A stretch of 64,000 nt of DNA from JAJDAH01 sp964487605 (GTDB taxonomy: Bacteria > Myxococcota_A > Polyangia > Polyangiales > Polyangiaceae), in the NCBI GenBank assembly GCA_964487605.1, contig CAZARU010000011.1:1-64000 (forward strand), written 5' to 3'. Positions 35,749-44,876 of the stretch are shown here, in pieces. The stretch's first letter is position 1, and each line of letters begins with the position of its first letter. The notes under the pieces are model-generated. The model was not told where the DNA came from, searched no databases, and saw only the letters and a program-made list of their open reading frames with translations. Made by a program: the position numbers and the translations under genes.

Positions 35749-37263
35749 ATGCGTCAACGTCACAACGGGCGTCGCCTCCTCGGGTCTGCAGCCCACTGCG
35801 TCGCGGCGCTCGCCGCGGCGACCGGCTGCGCCAGCGACGAGGGAGAGTCGCCGGGCGGCTCCGCGGGCAGCGGCGGGCAGAGCGGTGTGCCGGCCGACGT
35901 CACGGGCATGAACTGGTCCCACGGCATTGGCCACGACGACTGGCACACCCGCTCCAACCCCGCGGAGAAGACGCTGACCAAGGAGACCGTTGCTGGCCTC
36001 CGGCCGAAGTTCGAACTCGGCGACGGCTTCGTCGCCGGGAGCGTCGCCGCCGCGGACGGCATCATCTACTTCGGCGACGATCGCGGCAAGGTCCGCGCCG
36101 CGGACGCGAAGTCGGGCGTCGTGAAGTGGGAGGAGGACGCCGTCAACGGCATCACCGGCTCGGTGACCGTCGCGGATGGCAAGGTGTTCGCGGCCGGCAG
36201 TTCCATGCTGTTCGCGTTCGACGCCGAGACCGGAGCCCGACTGTGGGACACCGACGTCTCGAGCTATCCGGGAACGCAGCTCTTCAGCTCACCACACTGG
36301 GTGGATGGAACGGTGGTCATCGGCGTCGCCTCACGGTCGCCCAACACGCCGACACAGAACTTCCGCGGAGAGATCATCGGAGTCAACGCGACGGACGGGG
36401 CCGTGCGCTGGCGCTTCGACGTCACGAAGTTCCAGGGCACGGACTACGCGGTGGGCGTCTCCGTGTGGTCGTCTCCGGTCATCGACCGCGAGCTCAAGCT
36501 GCTCTACATCGGCACGGGCCAGAGCTACGACGTCCCGGTGACGCCGCTGAGCGACGCTTGCGTGGCGCTGAACTACGAGACCGGGGAGTACGCGTGGCAC
36601 GCGCAGTTCACGGCCAACGACGTCTTCACCTTCGCCGGGCTGAGTGATCCGACCCAGCGTCCTCCGGAGGGCGAGGCGGTCTTCAACGACTCGGACGTCG
36701 GCGCGGCGCCGAACCTGTTCATGGCCGGTGACGTCGCCGCCGTGGGCGTGGGCGACAAGGCCGGCAACTACTACGCCATGAACCGCGCGACGGGCGAGCC
36801 GCTCTGGACGGCGGCGGTGTCGTCGAAGGAGGTCGGCGGCACCACGCCGTGGGGCGGCGTCATGACCGTCGCCGCCGTCCACGACGGAGTCATCTACGCC
36901 ACGGGCAACACCTGGACCGTGCTGAACCTGCTGCGCTTCGACTTCGCTGCGCAGGACAACTCCACGCACGTGGTCGCCATCGACGCCGAGACCGGCCGCC
37001 TGCTGTGGCGGGTGAACCACCCCGCGGCTTCCGTGGGCGGCCTCACCTGGGCGGGCGGCGTCGTGTACCAGTCCACCGCGGACGGAAACCTCCGAGCCCT
37101 CGACGACGCCGACGGAAGCGTCCTGTGGACGACGAACCTCCCCGCCGGCATCGCCGCGGGGCCGACGGTCTACGACGGGATGATCTACACGGGCACGGGC
37201 TTCTCCCTCATGGGCGGCATCGGTGGGACGGTGTCCGGTGGCGTGCATGCGTTCGGCCTCTGA
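35749..37263 (+). CDS. PQQ-binding-like beta-propeller lipoprotein
   Basis: 504 residues from ATG 35749. The signal ends near AAATGC. The sequence is a set of propeller blades with the PQQ-repeat signature (GAVRWRFD, TGAxLW, TGEYAWHAQF, TGEPLWTAAV, TGRLLWRVNH, DGSVLWTTNL), each blade followed by GxVYAG-like turns. An exported propeller of this size may be a PQQ enzyme or a scaffold; the Ca/Asp active-site residues of true PQQ dehydrogenases are not obvious. The next gene encodes a di-haem lipoprotein and overlaps its end, so electron transfer is plausible. Confidence 0.87.
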   Translation: MRQRHNGRRLLGSAAHCVAALAAATGCASDEGESPGGSAGSGGQSGVPADVTGMNWSHGIGHDDWHTRSNPAEKTLTKETVAGLRPKFELGDGFVAGSVAAADGIIYFGDDRGKVRAADAKSGVVKWEEDAVNGITGSVTVADGKVFAAGSSMLFAFDAETGARLWDTDVSSYPGTQLFSSPHWVDGTVVIGVASRSPNTPTQNFRGEIIGVNATDGAVRWRFDVTKFQGTDYAVGVSVWSSPVIDRELKLLYIGTGQSYDVPVTPLSDACVALNYETGEYAWHAQFTANDVFTFAGLSDPTQRPPEGEAVFNDSDVGAAPNLFMAGDVAAVGVGDKAGNYYAMNRATGEPLWTAAVSSKEVGGTTPWGGVMTVAAVHDGVIYATGNTWTVLNLLRFDFAAQDNSTHVVAIDAETGRLLWRVNHPAASVGGLTWAGGVVYQSTADGNLRALDDADGSVLWTTNLPAGIAAGPTVYDGMIYTGTGFSLMGGIGGTVSGGVHAFGL

Positions 37264-38368
37264 CCGGACGACGGCTCGAACGGCTCCGCCGGGCCTGTCG
37301 GCGGCCCTCGTGGCGGTTCTGTTCGCGGTCGCCTGCGCCGGCGAGGAGTCGGCAGGCGGCGGCTCCGCAGGAGCCGGAGGCGCGGGCACGGACGCCGGCG
37401 GCGACCGCGGGGGAAGCGGCGGTGTCGCCGGCTCGAACCTGCCGCGGCTGCTCTCGGAGACGGGTCTCTACTCGGACATCGCCGCCGAGGCGCTCGGCAG
37501 CGGCGTTCGCGCGTTCGAGCCGCGCTACCTGCTCTGGTCGGACGGATCCACCAAGCGGCGCTTCGTGAAGCTTCCGGCGGGCGAATCCATCGACACGTCG
37601 GACATGGACTTCTGGGTATTCCCTGCCGGCACCCAGGTGTGGAAGGAGTTCACGCGCGACGCCGTCCGCGTCGAGACGCGCCTTCTGCAGAAGGACGGCG
37701 ACGGCTGGGAGATGGTCGCCTACGAGTGGAACGCGGACCAGACGGACGCCGAGGCGATCCCGGCTGGGAAGAAGAACGCCGGCGGGACGCCGCACGACGT
37801 GCCCAGCACGGGAGACTGCGCCGCCTGCCACGAGAAGAGCGGCGACGTGCTGATCGGGATCTCCGCGGTACTTTTGGCACACGATGGCCCCGGCCTGACC
37901 CTGAGCCAGCTCGACGCCGAGGGCCTGCTGTCGAACCCGGCGCCCGCCTCGCTCGAGCTCCCGGGTGACGCCGCCGCGCAGGCGGCGATGGGCTACCTGC
38001 ACGTGAACTGCGGGCCGTGCCACAACTCGACGTCCCCGCTCTTCGACACGCTCCCGATGGATTTCTGGCAGCGAGCGACGAAGCTCGGCACGCCCGAAGA
38101 AACGCCCGTCTGGCAGACCACCGTGGGCAAGCGCAATCCCCTGGCGCAGCTCGAGACGATTGCTCCCGGGCAGCCCGACCAGAGCCTGGTGGTGGATCGC
38201 ATGTCGCGCCGGGGCGTGCAGCAGATGCCGCCGCTCGGAACCGAGCTCGTCGACGACGACGGCGTCGCCGCAGTGCGAGCGTGGATCGCGTCCATGGCGA
38301 GCCTCGACTCCGGACTGGCCGATGCAGCGGATCCCGACGCGACCACGGACGGCGGCGGGACGGACTGA
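37247..38368 (+). CDS. Di-haem c-type cytochrome-like lipoprotein
   Basis: 373 residues from ATG 37247, overlapping the propeller gene by 17 bp. Lipobox AVAC (Cys30) and a Gly/Ala linker. The domain (LSETGLYSD, FEPRYLLWSDGSTKRRFVKLP, FWVFPAGTQVWKEF) matches a family of exported proteins often seen near PQQ or SO2930-type genes. Two haem motifs are present: CAACH at 191-195 and CGPCH at 255-259. Probably accepts electrons from the adjacent propeller protein; this is inference. Confidence 0.87.
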   Translation: MRSASDRTTARTAPPGLSAALVAVLFAVACAGEESAGGGSAGAGGAGTDAGGDRGGSGGVAGSNLPRLLSETGLYSDIAAEALGSGVRAFEPRYLLWSDGSTKRRFVKLPAGESIDTSDMDFWVFPAGTQVWKEFTRDAVRVETRLLQKDGDGWEMVAYEWNADQTDAEAIPAGKKNAGGTPHDVPSTGDCAACHEKSGDVLIGISAVLLAHDGPGLTLSQLDAEGLLSNPAPASLELPGDAAAQAAMGYLHVNCGPCHNSTSPLFDTLPMDFWQRATKLGTPEETPVWQTTVGKRNPLAQLETIAPGQPDQSLVVDRMSRRGVQQMPPLGTELVDDDGVAAVRAWIASMASLDSGLADAADPDATTDGGGTD

Positions 38369-38433
38369 GACCACGAGCGCCCGAGGTTCCGCGGAACGTC
38401 GCGTGGCGTTCCCCTCGAACCGGCACGAAGGAC

Positions 38434-38439
38434 TACACT
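38434..38439 (+). promoter_or_regulatory. -10 hexamer TACACT
   Basis: Ends 10 nt before ATG 38450; no Shine-Dalgarno between. Confidence 0.45.
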
Positions 38440-38449
38440 CCGCGCCTCC

Positions 38450-40018
38450 ATGTCCGCGTGGTCCACCCGCCTGGCGCGCGCGCTGCGAGTCGCCGGCTTC
38501 GTCACGGTGGCGTGCGGCCCGGTGACGGCGCCCACGACCCCACCGACCCCCGTCGGCACCGCGACGCAACGGGGCCCCGGCACGGCGGCGCGGCCCGTCG
38601 ACGCCACGACGCCCGCCGACGCGGGGTCGCCGAGCGAGCCCGCGAGCTTGCTGGGAACGCCACACCCGGTCACCGTGGAGGCGATCGCGCCGGACGGCCG
38701 CTGGGCGATGGTGTGCCAGGCGAGGCGCGACACCGACGGGAGCGGCTCGGTCTCCGTCGGCGTCGACGCGCACGGGCGAACCACGGGCGACACCCTCGAG
38801 ACGTACTTCGTGGAGGGATCCGGGGAGGGAGATCGCGTGGACTCGTTCGTGGCAGCCTCGGCGGAGGGCGCGTACGTCGTCTACGTCCGGGACGGGCGCC
38901 TGCTGCTCCGGAACACGCGCGCCGCCACCGAGACCGACCTCTCGGCGCTCGGCGCCGACTCGCGGGACGATCGCGCGGCGTTCGCCGGGCACCGCGCCGC
39001 GGCGTTCGATCCACGCGGACAGCGCTTGCTCTACTTCGCCGCGCGCGGAAAGCGGACCGTCGTGGTCATCCGCGAGCTGGCCACCGGCGCGGAGCACGAC
39101 CTCGACCCGGGCCCCGTCGAGCCCTGGCGCGCCGCGTTCGCCGGCAACGACTGGATCGTCGTCCGCGTCATCGGGACCGACTCGAACGGCAACGGTCGCC
39201 TCGAGTGGCCGGTCCCCGTCGCGAAGAGTCCGCGGGGCTGTGAGAGTCCGCGCCCACCGTTCGCGGTGTGGATGGACCACGGTGATCGCGACACGGCGAT
39301 CGCGTTTCGCGCTGCCGGCGGGCCACCGCTGCTGCGACCAGGCCTCGTGTCACCCATGGGTGCAGCGCTGCTGGTTCGCGAGGCCTCGGGGCGACTGGTG
39401 CTCGATTCCTTGCCGGGCACTCGCGAGCTGTTGCCACCCGCCTGCAGCGCGCGACTCCTCCACCTCGACGTCGAGCGCGCCATCGGCGTCGCATCCTGCG
39501 GCGACGCGGCGAAGGGACCGGTGCCCCTCGTGCTCGTTGAGCCTTCGCGCAGAACCGAGCTCGGCATCGCCCTGGACGGCGCTCCGAGTGACGCCCTCGG
39601 CCGCCCGCCGGCGCGTTTCGTCGCGGTCCATCCGGGACCCGGCACCTCGCTCCTGGACCTCGACACGCGCCGCGCCATGCCGCTCGCTCCGGGCGACTCC
39701 GTCGTCACCGTGGGCGCGGACGCCGCGCTCGTTCGGCGCGGCCGCGCGCTTCATCGGGTCACGGCCAGCGGATCCCTCGAGAAGCTCGCCGAGGGGCTCG
39801 TGGCGAGCCCACGCGTCGTCGTCGGACAGGGCGCCGCCTACGTGGCGCCCGTGGTCGCGCGTTTGGACGGCGCGGTTCGGTACCTCGAGGTCGAGTCGCG
39901 CCGCGTGCTCGCCGTGGCCGGCGACGGACGGGCCCTGGTGGCGCGAGCGCCGTTCGACGCCGATGCGCTCGCCGTCGGACCGCTCGAATGGCTCGAGGGT
40001 GCGAAGTCGCCACCATGA
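38450..40018 (+). CDS. Unknown exported protein, propeller-like
   Basis: 522 residues. The signal ends near VTVACGP, possibly a lipobox. A Thr/Pro linker to about residue 65 precedes repeats with WD/propeller-like strand patterns (GRWAMVCQARRDTDGSGSVSVG, GAYVVYVRDGRLLLRNT, GQRLLYFAARGKRTVVVIREL). No catalytic motif. Its stop overlaps the start of the MFS transporter (ATGA), so the two are probably co-translated. Confidence 0.7.
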   Translation: MSAWSTRLARALRVAGFVTVACGPVTAPTTPPTPVGTATQRGPGTAARPVDATTPADAGSPSEPASLLGTPHPVTVEAIAPDGRWAMVCQARRDTDGSGSVSVGVDAHGRTTGDTLETYFVEGSGEGDRVDSFVAASAEGAYVVYVRDGRLLLRNTRAATETDLSALGADSRDDRAAFAGHRAAAFDPRGQRLLYFAARGKRTVVVIRELATGAEHDLDPGPVEPWRAAFAGNDWIVVRVIGTDSNGNGRLEWPVPVAKSPRGCESPRPPFAVWMDHGDRDTAIAFRAAGGPPLLRPGLVSPMGAALLVREASGRLVLDSLPGTRELLPPACSARLLHLDVERAIGVASCGDAAKGPVPLVLVEPSRRTELGIALDGAPSDALGRPPARFVAVHPGPGTSLLDLDTRRAMPLAPGDSVVTVGADAALVRRGRALHRVTASGSLEKLAEGLVASPRVVVGQGAAYVAPVVARLDGAVRYLEVESRRVLAVAGDGRALVARAPFDADALAVGPLEWLEGAKSPP

Positions 40019-41187
40019 CGGCGTTGCACCCCCCCGCCGCGCCGGCACGCTCCTGGCTCGCGGACCGTCGCGTCTGGACGGCGCTGGGTGCGCAGACGCT
40101 CTTCGGGCTCGGCTGGTCCAGCTACCTGATCCTGCCCACGTTCCTTGCCGGCACGCTGCATGCGGACGCGACGACCATCGGTCGCGTGACCGCGACCGCA
40201 GGGTTCGCGTCCCTCGTGACCATGGCCGTGATCACGACGCTCATCGACCGGATCGGCAGGCGCCACCTCTTCCGCGCGGGGATCCTCGCGCTGATCGGCG
40301 CCTCTGCGGCGCTCCTCGCGGTGGAAGAGGTGGGACCGCTCGTCTACGTCGCTCAAGGGGCGATTGGCGCGGCGTTCGTCCTGACGTTCAACGCCACCGC
40401 CGCGATCGTGACGGATCTCGCGCCAGCGACCCGCACGGGTCAGGCCATAGGCGTGCTCGGCGCGACCAACATGGCCACCAACGCCCTGTCGGCGGCGATC
40501 GCCGAGCAGGTCGCCCTGTCGACCGGGTGGGACGTCGTGTTCGCAGGGGTCGCCGCCCTGGGGGTGCTCGCCCTCGCGGCCTCCGCCCTGCTCACCGACG
40601 CGCCTGCCTCCACGGACACCGGGCCGCCGGTGCGGATCTCGCAGCTCTTCTCGCGGCCCCTCGTGGCGGTGTTCTTCGCCTCGGCGCTGAGCGGCGGAAC
40701 GTTCGCCGCCCTGTTCACGTTCCACCAGCCGTTCGCGCTCGCCCTCGGTGCCTCGCGCGTGGCGGACTTCTTCGTGGGCTTCACCGTCACGGCCGTCGCC
40801 ATGCGCGTGGGCCTCGGAAGCCTGGGCGACCTCTTCGGACGACGGCGCGTCGCCGCGCTCGCGCTGGTGCTGTACGCGTTCGTGGCGCTCGCGGCCGCGA
40901 ACCTGCAGGTCGAATGGCTGTTCGCGTATGGCGCCGCGTTCGGCGTCGCCCACGGCGTGGCGTACCCCACTGCGAACGCTCTCGGCGTGGAGCTCGCACC
41001 GCAACGAGCCCGCGGGCGGGTAATCGCCCTCTTCAACGGCGCGTTCAACGCCGGCTTCGGGCTCAGCGCCCTGGGTCTGGGGGAAATCGCCGACGCCCGC
41101 GGCTACCCGTCGGTCTTCTTCTGCGCCGCGGCGATGGCCGTCGTCGCCACGGTGAGCATCGCCGTGGGCACCCGCTCCACGGCGTGA
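40015..41187 (+). CDS. MFS transporter
   Basis: 390 residues from the ATG overlapping the previous stop. Twelve hydrophobic segments. The intracellular loop between helices 2 and 3 has the family motif variant LIDRIGRRHLFRAG, and a matching GDLFGRRRVAALAL occurs in the second half, giving the usual two-fold repeat. Inner membrane secondary carrier; substrate unknown. The clearest clue is coupling to an exported protein. Confidence 0.9.
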   Translation: MTALHPPAAPARSWLADRRVWTALGAQTLFGLGWSSYLILPTFLAGTLHADATTIGRVTATAGFASLVTMAVITTLIDRIGRRHLFRAGILALIGASAALLAVEEVGPLVYVAQGAIGAAFVLTFNATAAIVTDLAPATRTGQAIGVLGATNMATNALSAAIAEQVALSTGWDVVFAGVAALGVLALAASALLTDAPASTDTGPPVRISQLFSRPLVAVFFASALSGGTFAALFTFHQPFALALGASRVADFFVGFTVTAVAMRVGLGSLGDLFGRRRVAALALVLYAFVALAAANLQVEWLFAYGAAFGVAHGVAYPTANALGVELAPQRARGRVIALFNGAFNAGFGLSALGLGEIADARGYPSVFFCAAAMAVVATVSIAVGTRSTA

Positions 41188-41192
41188 CGCGC

Positions 41193-41621
41193 TCACCCGG
41201 CTTCGACGCGACCGCTCGCGTCGAGCACCCACGACATGGCCGCGTCTTCGACGTCGAACGCGCGGACGTGGTCGCCCATTTCCCGTGCGTGGCCCGAGGC
41301 CTGCCGGAGCCCCTCCGCCGTCTCCACCAGGATCGCGACGCGCGCGAAGCCCGTGGTGCTGTGCTCGCGAAAGTGACGAAACGCACGCTCGAACCCGGCG
41401 TCAGCTCGCATGGGAATGCGTCGCGTGTCGATGAGCAGTCGGTACTGCGATCGATCGACGAGACGCGTCTGGGCCAGGTACTCGTCGAGCACGCCGATCA
41501 TCGCGTTCACGTTCTCGAACGGCTGCTCGTTGCGCGTCATCCGCATCACGCGGGTGCCGGGCAAGAGCTCGATGGTCACCCCGGACTGCTCGAGGGGCTC
41601 GGGGGGCTCGCTCAACCGCAC
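41193..41621 (-). CDS. Small STAS-like protein
   Basis: About 142 residues if GTG 41621 is used; TTG 41615, with a TAGCGC hexamer 7 nt before, is an equal alternative. The pattern (VTIELLPGTRVMRMTRNEQPF, YRLLIDTRRIPMRADAGFE, RVAILVETAEGLRQASGHAR, DVEDAAMSWVLDA) matches small SpoIIAA/STAS-like proteins like the one at 12558. Cytoplasmic. Convergent with the transporter gene. Confidence 0.7.
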   Translation of the reverse strand: MRLSEPPEPLEQSGVTIELLPGTRVMRMTRNEQPFENVNAMIGVLDEYLAQTRLVDRSQYRLLIDTRRIPMRADAGFERAFRHFREHSTTGFARVAILVETAEGLRQASGHAREMGDHVRAFDVEDAAMSWVLDASGRVEAG

Positions 41622-41710
41622 GGCGCTAGGGTGCCCGCCCCCATCGCCGCACACAACCCGTGCCGCAGCCGCGCATTGACGGGCGTGAACCCCGCGGTCA
41701 GCCTACGGGC

Positions 41711-42643
41711 ATGCGCGGCCGCCACGTGATCGTCGTCGCGCTGCTCGCGTGGGGCCCCTCGGGAAGCGCGATGGCGCAGGAGGGCGAGAGCCCTCCACCC
41801 GGCGACACACCAAGAGCAACGCCGGCCCCGGACGCCGGCGCGCCACCGCGGACGGCGCCGACACCGCCGACCTCCCCCTACCCCCACGCGTACCCTCCGC
41901 CGTACGGCCATCCGCCGCCCCATGGGGCGCCGCCCCACGGCTACCCGCCGCCCTACGGTTACGCGCCGCCCCATGGCTACCCACCGCCCTACGGCTACCC
42001 GCCGCCCTACGGCTACGCGCCGCCCCCCTACGCGGCAGCGCCGGCCCGCCCGCCCAAGCCGCCACCGCCGGCCGAGGCAGCGCGGTTGAACACTCCGTTC
42101 GTCGATCTTCTGGTCGCGGGCCTGAACTGGAATCGCCGCCTGTCGCACTTCCTCAACGTCGGCGTGCAGGGCGGACACTTCGCGGGCCGGGCCCGGCTCG
42201 CCGTCCGCGCCATCTTCTTCACCGAGGACGTCGACGACGAGTACCGGCGAGACTCCGACTACGACCCCGTCGACGAGTTCGAGGCGGCGCCTTCGCCGCC
42301 GCCGACGGCGCTCTTCGGGGCGAGCGTCGGCTACGCCCTGGTCAGCTCGAGCGGCTTCGTGCTGTCGCCCGGCGTCGCTTTCCAGACGACGGACGTCGGC
42401 GACTACGGGTCCTTTCTCGGCGCGGCGCTCCCCTTCGAGTGGGTGACCGAGGGAGGCGTGAGGGTGGGTTTCGAGTTCGCCCTGGGCCGCTCGTTCGGCG
42501 GCACGGTCCAGTCGCGGTGCCGCCTCGGTACCGCCACGATGTGCCAGAGCGGGGACGAGCGCCGGAAGGACCGCGAAGCGGGGACGGCGTTCACGACCAA
42601 CTTCCAGGTCGGCTGGGGCCTCTCGCGGTCCGAGGCCCCCTGA
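41711..42643 (+). CDS. Exported protein with PYGY/PPHG repeats and barrel-like domain
   Basis: 310 residues from ATG 41711. The signal ends SGSAMAQ. Residues about 55-125 are tandem YGYPPPYGY/PPHGYPPP units, flexible and Tyr/Pro-rich. The C-terminal 190 residues alternate as a beta-barrel would (FVDLLVAGLNWNRRL, FLNVGVQGGHFAGRARLAVRAIFF, GASVGYALVSSSGFVLSPGVAF) and end in FQVGWGLS. Probably outer membrane. The Pro/Tyr arm may cross or bind the wall; role unknown. Confidence 0.75.
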   Translation: MRGRHVIVVALLAWGPSGSAMAQEGESPPPGDTPRATPAPDAGAPPRTAPTPPTSPYPHAYPPPYGHPPPHGAPPHGYPPPYGYAPPHGYPPPYGYPPPYGYAPPPYAAAPARPPKPPPPAEAARLNTPFVDLLVAGLNWNRRLSHFLNVGVQGGHFAGRARLAVRAIFFTEDVDDEYRRDSDYDPVDEFEAAPSPPPTALFGASVGYALVSSSGFVLSPGVAFQTTDVGDYGSFLGAALPFEWVTEGGVRVGFEFALGRSFGGTVQSRCRLGTATMCQSGDERRKDREAGTAFTTNFQVGWGLSRSEAP

Positions 42644-42662
42644 GGTCAGCCGGTCCGCGAGT

Positions 42663-43955
42663 TCACGCCCCCCGCTCGGGAAGCCGAGTGCCGAGCTGGT
42701 GCGCCAGGCGATGGAAGTCACTCCCCGCGCGGATGTAGCGGACGTCGGCGCGCAGCGTCTTCGGATCGATCAGGGCGGAGAAGGGGACGAAGGCGAGCTC
42801 GAGCTGTCCGGCGACGCTGACCATGTGTCCGTCGAGCTCGAGCTCCGCGAGAGCGCGGTGCGCGCCCGCTCCGAGCTGGCAACCGAGCATCACGTCGAAC
42901 GCGTGAGGCGCCGAGCAACGAGACTCGTACCCCAGCTGGACCCCGGTGAGCTTCACGCGCTTGCCGGTTCGTGCCTCGATGCGATCCCCCGCGAGCTTCG
43001 CCACCACCTTCCCCACGTCGAGCTTCCCGAGGGAGACGTGGCCGTGTTCGTCCCGGGACAGGTCGCGCAGGAACGCCTCGGGGAAGAGCTCGGCGAGCCC
43101 CTCGGCGAGCACGACGGTGCCGTAGTGCTTCCCCCGAGCAGCCCGGGCCTCCACCAGGTCCGCCACGCGGTCGGCCAGGGCGTCGAGGGAAAGGCGCTTC
43201 ACGGTGCGCTCGGCGCCGGTTCGGGCATCGCGCACCGTCTCCTCGACGGCGAGCGGGCCGGTGACGTCCTCGACGCCGACGACGAGGTGCGCCTCACCGG
43301 CGATGGCGACGCCATAGCTCAGCCACCCGGCTCGGCGACCCATCGTCTCCACGACGTAGTAGCTGCGCGTCGCGAGGGCGTCTGCGCGAAGGTTGAGCAG
43401 GGCCTTCGCCATCACGTCCACGGCGGTGAAGAACCCGAACGTGAAGTCGATGCCGCGATAATCGTTGTCGATGGTCTTCGGGACGTGGACGACGGCCACG
43501 CGGCGCTCGGCAGGCGGCAGGCGGCGCTGGAACTCGTACAGCAGGTTCGCCGTCCTCAGGGTGTCGTCCCCGCCGATGGAGACGAGCGCGTCGAGGTCGA
43601 GGTCCACGAGCGCCTCGTAGACCGCCCGCAGCCCCGCGGTCCGCTCCGGGTCGTCGAGATCCTCGGGGCGCTCCACGCCTCGCCCCGGATTCGTGCGCGC
43701 GGTCCCGATCACGATCCCGCGGGCGTTGCGCAGCCCCCTCAGGTGGTGGTCGTCGAAGACGATGTAGTGCTCCCCGGCAGCGAGCGTCGTGCTGCCTCTG
43801 CGGTAGTCGGCCAGGTACGAGTAGCCGTTCGCCATCCCGAGGACCTCGGCACCGCCGCGGCGAAGCGCCATGACGGCGGAGCCGATCACGGCGTTCGCGG
43901 CCGGCGCCGGCCCACCGCTGAAGACGATGGCCGCGCGGCGAAGCGCGCGCTTCAT
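42663..43955 (-). CDS. Pyrophosphate-dependent 6-phosphofructokinase
   Basis: 430 residues from ATG 43955, which overlaps the stop of the AlkD-type gene (ATGA). Phosphorylates fructose-6-phosphate using PPi, reversibly. The donor type is read from residues: GGDDT at 128-132 (Asp131 where ATP enzymes have Gly) and PKTIDND at 159-165 (Lys160 where ATP enzymes have Gly), both marks of PPi enzymes. Substrate motif ETMGRRAGW is present. An ATP-using variant cannot be excluded without assay. The coupled partner is a DNA repair protein, an odd pairing. Confidence 0.93.
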   Translation of the reverse strand: MKRALRRAAIVFSGGPAPAANAVIGSAVMALRRGGAEVLGMANGYSYLADYRRGSTTLAAGEHYIVFDDHHLRGLRNARGIVIGTARTNPGRGVERPEDLDDPERTAGLRAVYEALVDLDLDALVSIGGDDTLRTANLLYEFQRRLPPAERRVAVVHVPKTIDNDYRGIDFTFGFFTAVDVMAKALLNLRADALATRSYYVVETMGRRAGWLSYGVAIAGEAHLVVGVEDVTGPLAVEETVRDARTGAERTVKRLSLDALADRVADLVEARAARGKHYGTVVLAEGLAELFPEAFLRDLSRDEHGHVSLGKLDVGKVVAKLAGDRIEARTGKRVKLTGVQLGYESRCSAPHAFDVMLGCQLGAGAHRALAELELDGHMVSVAGQLELAFVPFSALIDPKTLRADVRYIRAGSDFHRLAHQLGTRLPERGA

Positions 43956-44818
43956 GATCTGCGAGCCCGCTTTCGGCGCGGCGAGCTGCCCGATGGTGCT
44001 CGGGCCTTCTTCGACGGTCGGGTCTTCTTCGACGGTGGGGTCTTCTTCGACGGTCGGGCCTTCTTCGACGGTCGGGCCTTCTTCGACGACGCGCTCGCGG
44101 CCTGGAGCGCCCGTTCGCCGGACGCCCGGCGCGCTCGGTCGTGAATCCCCTGCCGGGCAGAGAGCGCTCTCGCGATGTACGCGGCCGCGTCGGGCGTCTT
44201 GCAGCTCGTCTGCCCGTGATCGACCTCGACCTTCCCGATGCGACGCGCGGCGGCCACGGCGCGGTCGGCGAGGGCGCCACCTCGCAGTCCGATGGCGATG
44301 AGGGCGTTGTTCATGGCGTCGCGTGTCTTGTTCCGCGCGCGGTGGATGCCGCGCTCGATCTTGGGCAGGAACGCCTCCAGGTAGCGGTCCTGGGGGCCGG
44401 TGGGCTGCATCGCGAGCACCGCCAGGAGCATCCAGCCCGCACGGCCCACCCACTCGTCGCCCGAGCGAATCCACTTCTCCATGAGCCGCTGGGCGTGGGG
44501 GGAGCGACCCGCGCAGTTTCGAACGAAGACGTCCGCGAGGGCGTAGTGCCGGATCTCCGAGACCCACGCCTCGAGCTTCTTCGGCGTCATCACCGACGGG
44601 TCGGCCACCATCGTCGCGAGCATCCGCGCGTCCTCGTTCCCGGTCTTCCAGAGCTGGTCGGCGAGCGCCTGACTGGTGGCCAGCGACTTCCTCAGCTTGC
44701 CGAGGTTGGCGAAGCTGACGCCGAACATCTCCGGGCCGTAGCCGTGGCGGGCGTACACCTTCCGATTCTGCTCCGTTCCCATGGCTCGGAGAGCGCCCAT
44801 GACCTGCGCGTAGTCCAT
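43952..44818 (-). CDS. AlkD-type DNA alkylation repair protein with Lys-rich repeat tail
   Basis: 288 residues from ATG 44818. Residues 1-230 are the HEAT-like helical repeat of the DNA alkylation repair family (VMGALRAMGTEQNRKVYARHGY at the start, WVGRAGWMLLAVLA, RDAMNNALIAIGLRGG), which excises alkylated bases without flipping them. Residues 245-274 are five SKKxxP units (SKKARP, SKKTPP, SKKTRP) followed by RRKRARRS, a strongly basic, histone-H1-like tail. The tail probably grips DNA without sequence choice. The stop overlaps the phosphofructokinase start. Confidence 0.9.
   Translation of the reverse strand: MDYAQVMGALRAMGTEQNRKVYARHGYGPEMFGVSFANLGKLRKSLATSQALADQLWKTGNEDARMLATMVADPSVMTPKKLEAWVSEIRHYALADVFVRNCAGRSPHAQRLMEKWIRSGDEWVGRAGWMLLAVLAMQPTGPQDRYLEAFLPKIERGIHRARNKTRDAMNNALIAIGLRGGALADRAVAAARRIGKVEVDHGQTSCKTPDAAAYIARALSARQGIHDRARRASGERALQAASASSKKARPSKKARPSKKTPPSKKTRPSKKARAPSGSSPRRKRARRS
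43997..44086 (-). repeat. Five 18-bp tandem repeats coding SKKxxP
   Basis: Minisatellite inside the AlkD-type gene. Five units with few differences, kept in frame, so copy number could vary without breaking the gene. Confidence 0.85.
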
Positions 44819-44876
44819 GGTCCGACGATGGAAGCACCATCGTGCAGGCCGCACAAACGCGGCGGGCCCCTTGCCG

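Noticed and set aside
43997..44086. CRISPR or intergenic repeat
   Set aside because: The 18-bp units are in frame and code for SKKxxP at the end of the repair gene.
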